From positions 1 to 12,352 of the forward strand of contig JACQUN010000112.1 of assembly GCA_016210285.1 (NCBI GenBank): a DNA stretch of 12,352 nucleotides, written 5' to 3'. Below the pieces are notes generated by a model, which saw nothing but the letters and a program-made list of their open reading frames with translations, was not told where the DNA came from and made no database searches. Below are positions 5,627-12,352 of this stretch, one piece after another (within the stretch, counting starts at the first letter, position 1; each line of letters opens with the position of its first letter). Both the position numbers and the translations under genes were made by a program. This DNA is from Chloroflexota bacterium. GTDB taxonomy: Bacteria; Chloroflexota; Dehalococcoidia; UBA1127; JACQUN01.

Positions 5627-6958
5627 TCACTGGCCCGGAGGCGGCAAGGCCTTTCGTATCCTGCGGACAGCTCCCAGAAGGAGGAGCGCTACGAGAACCC
5701 CAGCAACTGCGACGGCGGAGGGGAGGAGCCAGGGGAAACGCTCACTGACAGGCGGCCGCTTCTCTACGAACCGGGGGTTCGTGCTCTGGGGGCCCACCTG
5801 CACCCGGGGCAGGTCGCTGGTCACCAGGTAAGGGAATACCTTCTCGATATCGTAGGATGGCCGGCGGGCTTCGGGATTGCCGTAGTACAGCTTGTAGGAC
5901 CTCCCTGGCGCCGCCGTAAAGATGAGCCTGCGCCGCAGACCCCAGACCTCAACGCCCTGCACCGTAAGCGGGGGGTTGTCCTGGTCATGGAGGACCAGAC
6001 GTAGATAGCGGGAGGTGGCCTCGGGGTAGGTGATGTCCAGGCTCTTCCCCACGAACTTGGGGGTGTCGTAGGAGTAGATAGCACCCGTCGGCTGAACAAC
6101 GGTCCACCTTTTTCGGTCCGCGCTGCCTTCCAGGCTGACCTCCCTGTACACATTGACATCGTCAATCGCCAGGGCGAGGCGGGATGTAGGAAGACCAGCG
6201 GCGCCCAGGTCCATGTCCACCAGGGTGGCACGCCGGTCAGCGTCGCGGCTTGTGCTCAGACTGGCGATGGGCCAGGAGGCCTCCACGGCGGGGGTTTCCT
6301 TGACGAAGAAGACGTCGGCTCCGGCAATCTCCAGGGGCCCTTCCCCCTCGTCGGCCACCCGCACCCGCAGGTAGCGGGCTGTGCTCTCAGGGTATCGAAC
6401 ACGGGTGTCCCGCGCCGTGAACCGCCTCTCCCTGCCCGTGAAATCAAAGACCGTGAAATCATAGACCTGCCCTCCGCCTACCTGCGCCCAGGAGTCCCCG
6501 TCCTTGCTGGTCTCTACCGTGGCCGTGCGGCGAAAGTTGATAGAGGTGGGGGGAACCTGGATCTCAAGCTCGTTGTGCAGCAGCCCCTCCCGACCCAGGT
6601 CTGCTATGAAGGTGGAGTAGCGGCCCGCCACATATCCTTTGTCGCGAAGGGTCACTGTCAATGACGCCCGCTGATGTTCCCCTGCCGCGATCTCCAGCTT
6701 GTAGGGGACCTCCGTATCCTCGCCGGCGATAACCCGCAGGTCGGCCTGCCCCGCAGCCGAGCCGCTGAACACCTCCCGGTCGGGGACGAGCTCAACCAGG
6801 CCCTCCCTCTCAAGATTCGAGGGCAGGCTGATGGCTTTGACGTAGCGCCAGTCCCCCAGGGTGAAGTCGGCCGCGGCACTGGAGGCCGCCAGCAGGAAGA
6901 TCAACGCAGCAGCCGCGAGGCGGCTTGCCGTCCGGAGTCGCCTACTTCCCAAGCACAT
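5627..6958 (-). CDS. DUF3999-like envelope protein with signal peptide, duplicated discoidin-like module and C-terminal anchor
   Basis: This 443-residue protein is predicted to face the outside of the inner membrane. It has an N-terminal signal sequence (about residues 7-30, ending SSAAADF), a beta-rich body and one C-terminal membrane helix (about 411-430) followed by RRIRK, so the body is extracytoplasmic. The body holds an internal duplication. About 145-218 ends TARYLRVRVADEGEGPLEI, and about 273-339 ends TSRYLRLVLHDQDNPPLTV. Both repeats contain an S/T..D...W pattern and resemble F5/8-type (discoidin) folds. The ATG at 6956-6958 overlaps the end of the DUF2339 gene by 17 bases and has a very close GGGGG; a TTG two codons later has better spacing. 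DUF2339 and DUF3999 proteins are commonly encoded together, which supports the call. The biochemical role is unknown. Confidence 0.8.
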   Translation of the reverse strand: MCLGSRRLRTASRLAAAALIFLLAASSAAADFTLGDWRYVKAISLPSNLEREGLVELVPDREVFSGSAAGQADLRVIAGEDTEVPYKLEIAAGEHQRASLTVTLRDKGYVAGRYSTFIADLGREGLLHNELEIQVPPTSINFRRTATVETSKDGDSWAQVGGGQVYDFTVFDFTGRERRFTARDTRVRYPESTARYLRVRVADEGEGPLEIAGADVFFVKETPAVEASWPIASLSTSRDADRRATLVDMDLGAAGLPTSRLALAIDDVNVYREVSLEGSADRKRWTVVQPTGAIYSYDTPKFVGKSLDITYPEATSRYLRLVLHDQDNPPLTVQGVEVWGLRRRLIFTAAPGRSYKLYYGNPEARRPSYDIEKVFPYLVTSDLPRVQVGPQSTNPRFVEKRPPVSERFPWLLPSAVAVAGVLVALLLLGAVRRIRKALPPPGQ

Positions 6959-8879
6959 ACCCCCTGATCGCCCTACCGTAGCGCTGGTAGAGGTAGCCGC
7001 CGGCCAGCAGCAGGACCCCCAGGCCAATGAAGGCGACGATCCGATAGACCCGCTCCAGGGTGAAGACGTCGTAGACGAAGACCTTGGCAATCGGGACGAC
7101 CAGAAGGCCCAGTCCGGCAAGGCGCACCAGGCGTGAACGCCTGGCAAAGCCGACGACCAGGAGGACGGCGGCGTAGAGCGCCCAGAGGCCGGTGAGGGAG
7201 AGGTTCTTTCCATCCCGCAGGGCCTCTGCGCGCTGCCACCAACCGACCCCTCCCAAACGGGCCGTGGCGGCTATTCGGCTATCGAAGTAGCTCAAGACCT
7301 CAGCGGTGAGGACCCATAGCGAGAAGAAGCTGGCGGCGACCAGGAAGAGGGGGTACAGGGTAAATGCCTCCTGCTCCCACGGCTGAAGGTCTCCCCTGCC
7401 TCTCCAGAGGAGGTAGGCAGCAGTGTATGTCGCCGCAATGCCGAAGACAAAGGCAAGAAAACGCTCGTTCAGGAGCGGCCGGAAGGTGCGCAGCTCCACC
7501 GCAGTGTCGAAGAAGAGAAGGCGAACCGCCATCACCGCGAAGACGCCGAAGGCAAAGGGGCGCAAGGTGGGCATCCGGAGGGTGAAAGAGAGCCACGTCA
7601 GCACCACCCCCTCAGCAGCCCAGGCAGCCGTCGTCCAGGCCTGGTCCCCCAACTGGACGGGTACGGCGATGGTGAGGAAGACCAGGGCAGTCCCCAGGGC
7701 CAGGAGACCGAGCCTGGCATTCGCGGCGCTGCGCAGCAAGACGGCATACGCAAGGCCGCCGTAGAAGAGGGCCAGCAGGAGCGAGAAGCCTCCCATCCAT
7801 ACCCTGAAGTGGTCCCAGAGCAGCCCGTAGCTGATGCCAAAATAGGCGGCGGCGTTCGCCACCATCAGGAGCTGGTCGAAAGTGCGCGGAGCCCGCCTCC
7901 AGACCACGTGAAAGAGGGTGGTCGCCCCAACGAAGACCAGGAAGATGAGGGTCAAGCCCACCTCAGGGACCAGGAGGCTGACATCTCGGCCAAGCTGCTC
8001 ATTCCACAACCCGAAGACCGCCAGGGAGCCCACAAGCGCCAGCAGGGTGAACCAGCGCCAGTTCCGGAGGGCGGAAAGAGCGAGCACGCCCACGTCAACT
8101 ACAAGGATGTACGCCAGGAGCTCAAAGCCTGGCCCAGCCGTGGCGGCCTCTCGCGCTGCGGGGGCAAAGCCCCCCAGGATGAAGGGCGCCCCGAAGGCCC
8201 CCAGGATGCCGATGACCGCCAGGGCCATAGCCTCGTGGCGGACCGCCAGAACCGCGGAGGCCATGCTGACCAGCAGCAGGAAACCCCACGCTGGCAACAG
8301 GGAGATGAGGTGGAAGATGGCAAAGGCAGCGAAGATGGAAAGGTACAGGAGGGCGATGCCGCCGCCAGTAAGGGCCTGAGCAAAGGGGGGATACCGCCTC
8401 TGCCAGTACTCCCCTGCCCCCAGCAAGGCAATCCCGCCCAGAAGGCCCAGGGTGACGCGGGCCGTGGGCCCAATCCAGTTGTTGTCAAAGGCCAGCTTGA
8501 GGAAGAAGCCCACGCCAATGACGAGGGCAAGCACACCGATGCGGGCCAGCCAGTTGCCACCCAGAACCGCCTCCCAGTCCCACCCTCTCCCTCCCTGGCG
8601 CAGGGCTTCCCCAGGCGGGGGCTCTGCAGCCTCCACCGCGGCTGGAGCCTCGGAAGGGGCGACTGGGATGACCTCCTGGACAGGGGGCCCAGGGGCCTGG
8701 GCAGCCGCTCCTGGGACAGTTGTCCCCAGGGAACGCTCCACGGATGCGAGGCGGTCGCTCACCGACTGAAGGACCTGCCCAAGGGCGGTGATCTGCTCCT
8801 GGAGGGAGAAGCGGGAGCCGCAGAAGCTGCAAGAGCGGCTGCCCAGGGGGCTCTCTCTGTGGCATCTCAGGCACACCAT
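6942..8879 (-). CDS. DUF2339 polytopic membrane protein with N-terminal zinc ribbon
   Basis: This 645-residue protein is embedded in the inner membrane. It starts with a zinc ribbon, CLRC (residues 3-6) and CSFC (17-20). A short coiled-coil segment (about 26-52) and a Pro/Ala-rich linker follow. From about residue 100 the family signature LGGNWLARIGVLALVIGVGF appears, with KLAFDNNWIGP next, and then roughly 18-20 hydrophobic helices to the C-terminus. The ATG at 8877-8879 is chosen because the zinc ribbon begins there; the open frame continues upstream to 8987 without conserved sequence. The gene has its own promoter upstream and overlaps the DUF3999 gene by 17 bases. The pair presumably works together in the cell envelope. 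The molecular function of the family is not established. Confidence 0.88.
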   Translation of the reverse strand: MVCLRCHRESPLGSRSCSFCGSRFSLQEQITALGQVLQSVSDRLASVERSLGTTVPGAAAQAPGPPVQEVIPVAPSEAPAAVEAAEPPPGEALRQGGRGWDWEAVLGGNWLARIGVLALVIGVGFFLKLAFDNNWIGPTARVTLGLLGGIALLGAGEYWQRRYPPFAQALTGGGIALLYLSIFAAFAIFHLISLLPAWGFLLLVSMASAVLAVRHEAMALAVIGILGAFGAPFILGGFAPAAREAATAGPGFELLAYILVVDVGVLALSALRNWRWFTLLALVGSLAVFGLWNEQLGRDVSLLVPEVGLTLIFLVFVGATTLFHVVWRRAPRTFDQLLMVANAAAYFGISYGLLWDHFRVWMGGFSLLLALFYGGLAYAVLLRSAANARLGLLALGTALVFLTIAVPVQLGDQAWTTAAWAAEGVVLTWLSFTLRMPTLRPFAFGVFAVMAVRLLFFDTAVELRTFRPLLNERFLAFVFGIAATYTAAYLLWRGRGDLQPWEQEAFTLYPLFLVAASFFSLWVLTAEVLSYFDSRIAATARLGGVGWWQRAEALRDGKNLSLTGLWALYAAVLLVVGFARRSRLVRLAGLGLLVVPIAKVFVYDVFTLERVYRIVAFIGLGVLLLAGGYLYQRYGRAIRGYVLGK

Positions 8880-8908
8880 GCGCTCACCCCGTCCGCCAAC
8901 GCATGCTG

Positions 8909-8936
8909 ATTGTATCACAGCGGTCAGCAAGACCAA
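8909..8936 (-). promoter_or_regulatory. Extended -10 promoter of the DUF2339/DUF3999 unit
   Basis: On the minus strand TACAAT (8909-8914) is preceded by TGA, giving an extended -10 (TGATACAAT). A partial -35 TTGGTC lies at 8931-8936 with a 16-base spacer. Transcription would start near 8902, about 22 bases before the ATG at 8879. No terminator-like hairpin with a T tract is visible between this site and the end of the upstream lipoprotein gene at 8997. Confidence 0.55.
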
Positions 8937-8996
8937 CTCCTGCGCGACAGAGCTGAGTACCACCCGCTCTCTCCATTGCAGCAACATCAGGAGAGG

Positions 8997-10673
8997 CTAG
9001 GGGCCCTCTCTGGAGACGCGCGCCCAGAAAGCGTACTCAAACCCAGCGAAGTTCGGATAGAAGTCCCGAACTCCAGGCCACCACGCCCACACCTGGACAA
9101 GCCCCGCGGGGGAGAGCTGGACCGCATCCTCCCACATCCGGCGTTGGAGCTGGAGGGTAAGGGCGCGGCGCCGGGCCGGGTCCAGCTCCAACGCCTGCGC
9201 CTCGATGAGGCGATCCAGCTCCTGGTCGGCGTGGCCCGTGATGCTCCACCGGCCCCTGGAGTGCAGCATGGCAAGCAGGTAGGCGTTGGGCATACCGGCA
9301 GGAGGTACTGGGCCCAGGGCGGCGGCGAAGGCCCGCTCCCCCCACACACGGCTGGCGTAGCGGGCGGGGTCCAGCACGGTGCTGGATGGATTGAACCCCA
9401 CCGCGCGCCAACCCCGCAGCACCTCCTCGGCATACCGGAGCGAACGGTCACCTGCATCCCCCACGACGAGCAGGAAGACGGAAGAGGCGGGCCCTGCCTC
9501 CCGCAACAGCGCCCTGGCCTCCTGCGGCGACGCCAGGTACTTGCGCAGCTCCTCCCCCGGCAAGAGCCAGTCCGCCGCAACAGGGGGCACGCCCGCAGAG
9601 ACAGTGGCCAGCCCCTTCCAGACATCGCGGTTCAGCGCCCAGGGGTCAAGGGCCAGAAGGAGTGCCCGACGCACCCTTGGGTCCCAGAATGGAAAGACCC
9701 GCGTGTTGAGCGTCAAGCCGATTCCCGTTCCCGCCGCGGGGTAGAGGAGAAAACCGGCCTCAGGATGTCCCCGCTGGAACTCAGGCCACCGCTCCCCTGC
9801 CACCTCGTCCACATCCAGCAACCGTGTGCTGAAGGCGGCCTCCCGAGTCGCTGCATCTTTGATTATCAGGATGCGGAGCGCCTGCACTCGGGGCAGGCCC
9901 TCCTCGAAGTAGCCGGGGTTGCGCCGGAAGCGGAAGGCCTCGCCTTTGTCCCACCCCTCAAACACCCACGGGCCGCTCCCAACCACCGGCCCCTTCCCCA
10001 GGTCCGGCTCCGCGGCCAGCTCCGCAGGCAGGACCTTGGAATGGGCATCAGCAAACGCCATGGGGAAATCAGCGTCGGCAGCCTTGAGACGCACCCGCAG
10101 GGTGCTCCCCTCCACATTGATTCCCTCGACCCCCTGAAGGAGTGAGCCATTGGGCCAGCCCGGCGTGCGCTGGCGGTTGTAGCTGGCCACCACATCCTTC
10201 GGCTCCACCTTCCTGCCCAGCGCGGGAGGAAGCTCCTGCCAGCGGACATCCTCTCGCAGGTGGAAAAGGTAGGTGAGGGGGTCAGGCTGCTCCCAGGAGC
10301 GGCAGAGCTCGCACTCCACCTCCATGCTCGGCAGCCGCACGTCCGGCCCCGAGCGGAAGCGGAGAAGCCGGCTGTACGCAATGCCCGGCCCGAAGGCCGC
10401 CAGGACGGGGGAGACCTCCCGGTGCACATCCAGGCTGGGAGGCTCAGCGCGGGCAGCGAGGGTGAGGGTCCCCGCCAGGCTCGGCACCCTGGAAGGGGTG
10501 GGCGCGCCCCTGGCGGGGGAGGGCACACGGGTTGGAGCCGGAGACGCCGCAGGGGTGGCGGCGGCAGCCGGGGAAGGCGTGGGAGACGATGGGGCTATAG
10601 GAGTCGGCGTAGGCGCGCCACAGGCCGCCAGCAGGCCCACGAGGAGCAGCAGGAGGCACCATCGGGGTCTCAT
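8997..10673 (-). CDS. ABC transporter family-5 (oligopeptide/nickel-type) solute-binding lipoprotein
   Basis: This 558-residue exported lipoprotein would be anchored outside the membrane. The signal peptide MRPRWCLLLLLVGLLAAC carries a lipobox with lipid-accepting C18. A Pro/Ser/Thr/Ala-rich linker (about 19-66) precedes the binding fold. Family-5 signs include PPSLDVHREVSP, SWEQPDPLTYLFHLREDVRW, KDVVASYNR, GSGPWVFEGW, FRRNPGYF and DPRVRRALLLALD. The ATG at 10671-10673 gives the classical signal peptide. An in-frame TTG at 10689-10691, overlapping the upstream stop as TTGA, would add six residues. No permease or ATPase genes are nearby, so the transporter partner is elsewhere or absent. A CELC pair replaces the more usual residues just before SWEQPDP. 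The ligand is unknown. Confidence 0.9.
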   Translation of the reverse strand: MRPRWCLLLLLVGLLAACGAPTPTPIAPSSPTPSPAAAATPAASPAPTRVPSPARGAPTPSRVPSLAGTLTLAARAEPPSLDVHREVSPVLAAFGPGIAYSRLLRFRSGPDVRLPSMEVECELCRSWEQPDPLTYLFHLREDVRWQELPPALGRKVEPKDVVASYNRQRTPGWPNGSLLQGVEGINVEGSTLRVRLKAADADFPMAFADAHSKVLPAELAAEPDLGKGPVVGSGPWVFEGWDKGEAFRFRRNPGYFEEGLPRVQALRILIIKDAATREAAFSTRLLDVDEVAGERWPEFQRGHPEAGFLLYPAAGTGIGLTLNTRVFPFWDPRVRRALLLALDPWALNRDVWKGLATVSAGVPPVAADWLLPGEELRKYLASPQEARALLREAGPASSVFLLVVGDAGDRSLRYAEEVLRGWRAVGFNPSSTVLDPARYASRVWGERAFAAALGPVPPAGMPNAYLLAMLHSRGRWSITGHADQELDRLIEAQALELDPARRRALTLQLQRRMWEDAVQLSPAGLVQVWAWWPGVRDFYPNFAGFEYAFWARVSREGP

Positions 10674-10687
10674 GGCCGGCAAGCCTG

Positions 10688-11716
10688 TCAAGGGCGTGAG
10701 GTCCCGCTTGGTAGGGCCTTCTGGACACTGCGGAGCGCGGCCAGCCCCTCCCTGGGGAGAATGACCAGCGCGAAGAGCACGGGGGGAAGGTAGAGGAGGG
10801 CATGGAGCAGCACAGCGTAGCTCAGGGCCTGAGCACGGTCCACCCCGAAGAACCCCAGCATGTAGATAGTGCTGAACTCAAAGGTCCCCACTGCCCCTGG
10901 CAGGGAAGGGAGGGAGGTGGATATGAAGGTGACCGCGACGACGGTCACCAGCAGGGCTGAAAAGGAGACCGAGAAGCGCATCCCCTGGGCCAGGACCCAC
11001 GCGCTGGCTCCCAGGCACAGCCAGTAGCCCAGGGTCGCGAGAAAGGAAACGGCCATGCGAAGCCGCTGCTGCTCAAGCTGTGCCAGGGCCTGCCCCAGGG
11101 AGCCCAGCAGGGATACCCGCCCCATCCAGGCCAGGCGGCGGCTCCCCCAGGCAAGAAAGCGCATCAGCCCCAGGCTGACTGCCGTGAGGAGCAGGGCGAA
11201 GGCGAGCTGAGGCCAGAACCCCTGGACCCCCCCCATCTCCGGCAGAAGGGCAAGACCCAGCGTGAACAGAAGGGTGCTGGCAGCGATGTCGAACACCCGC
11301 TCCATCCCCAACGTGGCGAGAGCGGTCCCGGGGGTGACCCTGCTCTTTATGGTAAGGAGAGCGAACTGGGTGACCTCGCTGAAGGTCCGGACAGGCATGA
11401 GGTTGTTGAGGCCGATGCCGGCGTTCTGAACGAAGAAAAGCCGCAGCAGCGACACCCGCTCGTTCAGGAAGAGAAGCTGCCAGCGGTAGGCGCGAATCAG
11501 GTTGCTGCCCAGGAACACCCCCAGCGCGGCAAGGCCGTAGAGCAGGGGGTACTCCTGGAAGCTGGCGCCCACCTCGGCCCACCGCAGGCCGCGCACGGCC
11601 TGCCATCCCAGGCCGGCGCTAAAAGCCACGCCCACCAGCAGGCGAAGGCCATTGTAGGCGCGGGGATGCTTTCGCCGCCACGCCAGGGTCTCCCGGACTA
11701 CACCCATCAAGAGCAT
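10688..11716 (-). CDS. Lysylphosphatidylglycerol synthase TM region / UPF0104 family integral membrane protein
   Basis: This 342-residue protein has about eight membrane helices. Typical family stretches are NLIRAYRWQLLF (72-83), GIGLNNLMPVRTFSEV (100-115) and the late TSLPSLPGAVGTFEF (267-281). The family includes the flippase part of MprF and YbhN/AglD-like proteins, often linked to lipid or glycolipid translocation. No C-terminal lysyltransferase domain is present, so this is the membrane part alone and lysyl-PG synthesis should not be assumed. The usual R.GE in the second motif reads RTFSE here. The ATG at 11714-11716 has GGAG about 5 bases upstream; M4 is an alternative. The stop overlaps the possible TTG start of the solute-binding protein, so the two are co-transcribed. 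Confidence 0.85.
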   Translation of the reverse strand: MLLMGVVRETLAWRRKHPRAYNGLRLLVGVAFSAGLGWQAVRGLRWAEVGASFQEYPLLYGLAALGVFLGSNLIRAYRWQLLFLNERVSLLRLFFVQNAGIGLNNLMPVRTFSEVTQFALLTIKSRVTPGTALATLGMERVFDIAASTLLFTLGLALLPEMGGVQGFWPQLAFALLLTAVSLGLMRFLAWGSRRLAWMGRVSLLGSLGQALAQLEQQRLRMAVSFLATLGYWLCLGASAWVLAQGMRFSVSFSALLVTVVAVTFISTSLPSLPGAVGTFEFSTIYMLGFFGVDRAQALSYAVLLHALLYLPPVLFALVILPREGLAALRSVQKALPSGTSRP

Positions 11717-11752
11717 AGGGGCTCCGTTGCCTGGTGCTACCCTCTTCCCATG

Positions 11753-11785
11753 CCCAGGTTTCCAGGCTCCCCATGGAATCCTGGG
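11753..11785. other. Imperfect hairpin in the leader of the UPF0104 gene
   Basis: CCCAGG (11753-11758) pairs with CCTGGG (11780-11785), then after a single mismatch TTCCA (11760-11764) pairs with TGGAA (11774-11778), around a 9-base loop. It lies inside the expected ~95-base 5' leader of the UPF0104 mRNA. There is no T tract, so it is not a terminator. It could be a leader structure or chance. Confidence 0.3.
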
Positions 11786-11816
11786 GAAAACCCTGCACCC
11801 AGAGGAGACATACGTG

Positions 11817-11825
11817 TATTATATT
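11817..11825 (+). promoter_or_regulatory. Candidate -10 element of the TatD-family gene, overlapping the divergent promoter
   Basis: On the plus strand TATTAT (11817-11822) and TATATT (11820-11825) each match the -10 consensus at 5 of 6 positions. Either would start transcription around 11829-11832, only a few bases before the GTG at 11834. No good -35 is seen. It shares bases with the minus-strand TATAAT, so the two promoters should compete. Confidence 0.4.
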
Positions 11826-11846
11826 CTAACAACGTGCTTGCCGAAA
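11818..11846 (-). promoter_or_regulatory. Candidate promoter of the UPF0104/solute-binding protein operon
   Basis: A perfect TATAAT lies on the minus strand at 11818-11823 in an AT-rich island that stands out from its GC-rich surroundings. The -35 region is weak (TTCGGC/TTTCGG around 11840-11846, 16-17 base spacer). Transcription would begin near 11811, leaving a leader of about 95 bases before the ATG at 11716. Confidence 0.5.
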
Positions 11847-12352
11847 TCGCACCGAGTCTCCCCGCTGTGTTGACTGATTGCCATACCCACCTTGACCAGT
11901 ACCCGCCCGGCGAGCTGAGCGGTGTCCTCCATCGCGCCAGGGACGCTGGGGTGGGCTTCATTATCGCGGCAGGGACAACCCTGGCCTCCTCCGAGGCGTG
12001 CGTCCGCCTGTCAACCCAGGAGCCCCTCCTCTGGTCAGGCGTGGGGATTCATCCCATGGATGTGACGGCGCCCCTGGGCGACGCGACGTGCGAGCGGCTG
12101 CACACCCTGGCCACCAGCAGCCCGCGCGTCGTCACCATCAGTGAGGTCGGCCTCGACTTCTCCGAGCACGCCCCCGACCTGGCGCTCCAGTACCAGGCCT
12201 TCCGGCAGCAGATACGCCTGGCGCGGGAGCTGGGCCTGCCCATCATCGTCCATTCACGAGAGCTGCCAGAGCACCCGGAAGGCCATAGTGAGGTGCTCCG
12301 GGTCCTGCGGGAGGAACGGGGGTGGGAGGTCGGGGGCGCCATGCACTACTTC
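11834..12352 (+). CDS. TatD-family metal-dependent hydrolase, N-terminal part (runs off the window)
   Basis: The first 173 codons of a TIM-barrel deoxyribonuclease-type hydrolase are present; the gene continues beyond the right edge. Metal-site motifs appear in order: TDCHTHLD (residues 14-21), GIHPMD (71-76), SEVGLDF (103-109) with E104 and D108, IIVHSRE (137-143), and MHYF (170-173) in the place of the family's H-C-F motif. TatD-like enzymes are 3'-5' DNases/RNases or related hydrolases in the cytoplasm. GTG at 11834 is listed as the start because the likely transcription start lies just before it (near-leaderless). GTG at 11867 would give the more standard N-terminus MLTDCHTHLD, and neither has a Shine-Dalgarno sequence. 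It is the only plus-strand gene here. Confidence 0.88.
   Translation, partial: MLAEIAPSLPAVLTDCHTHLDQYPPGELSGVLHRARDAGVGFIIAAGTTLASSEACVRLSTQEPLLWSGVGIHPMDVTAPLGDATCERLHTLATSSPRVVTISEVGLDFSEHAPDLALQYQAFRQQIRLARELGLPIIVHSRELPEHPEGHSEVLRVLREERGWEVGGAMHYF

Noticed and set aside
6959..7213. N-terminal extension of the DUF3999 ORF
   Set aside because: The extension is an out-of-frame reading of the DUF2339 C-terminus. The signal peptide begins right after the ATG at 6958.
7809..8909. 366-codon plus-strand ORF opposite the DUF2339 gene
   Set aside because: It is antisense to a clear membrane protein gene and has the Q/G/P/E-rich composition expected from the reverse strand of high-GC coding DNA. 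Other long plus-strand ORFs (for example 1767-2588, 4942-5748 and 8910-10145) were set aside for the same reason.
8930..8996. Possible T-box-like motif (GGGTGGTAC on the minus strand) upstream of the DUF2339 gene
   Set aside because: There is no room for stem I between the lipoprotein stop and the motif, no terminator follows, the downstream gene is unrelated to tRNA charging, and the likely promoter lies downstream of the motif.

Overview
The window is high-GC bacterial DNA. It carries the start of an F-type ATP synthase operon, several envelope genes, a nuclease-domain gene and the start of a TatD-type hydrolase gene. All genes run on the minus strand except the last. The lineage is not proven. 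The gene set (bifunctional-nuclease domain protein, DUF2339/DUF3999 pair, lipoprotein with a long Pro/Ser/Thr linker) and a palindromic repeat with the core CAGGCTCAGGACAGGCTC would fit Chloroflexota, perhaps Dehalococcoidia. I hold this at moderate confidence.

Layout, read from the right: a TatD-family gene (+, 11834 to window end, incomplete) is divergent from an LPG-synthase-TM/UPF0104 membrane protein gene, which overlaps a family-5 solute-binding lipoprotein gene by a few bases. A new promoter then drives a DUF2339 polytopic membrane protein, followed with overlap by a DUF3999 protein and then a HAD hydrolase. A near-consensus promoter, whose -35 box covers the HAD stop codon, drives the bifunctional-nuclease domain gene. 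That gene ends at a perfect 23-bp inverted repeat that looks like a bidirectional terminator.

Directly after this terminator a clear sigma70-type promoter (4055-4083) starts the ATP synthase operon. Its order is atpZ/I-like, atpB (a), a previously unlisted 32-residue membrane peptide ORF, atpE (c), atpF (b), atpH (delta), a two-gene cassette, and atpA (alpha, cut by the window edge). A ~165-bp imperfect terminal-inverted-repeat element lies between atpB and the small ORF.

The most unusual part is the cassette at 289-1159, between atpH and atpA. It is about 49% GC by hand count of 300 bases, against about 71% for 180 bases of atpH. Its first gene overlaps atpH by 4 bases and encodes a 120-residue single-domain protein with ADP-ribosyltransferase/TNT-like features (an early YR, TWYSPDRY, HRVGP, PAFGQPGGG). 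The second gene, 22 bases downstream, encodes a 161-residue protein that may be its partner or immunity protein. A perfect TATAAT overlaps the end of the first gene and could give the second gene its own promoter. This looks like a toxin/immunity-type module placed inside an essential housekeeping operon. The functional assignment is inferred from motifs only.
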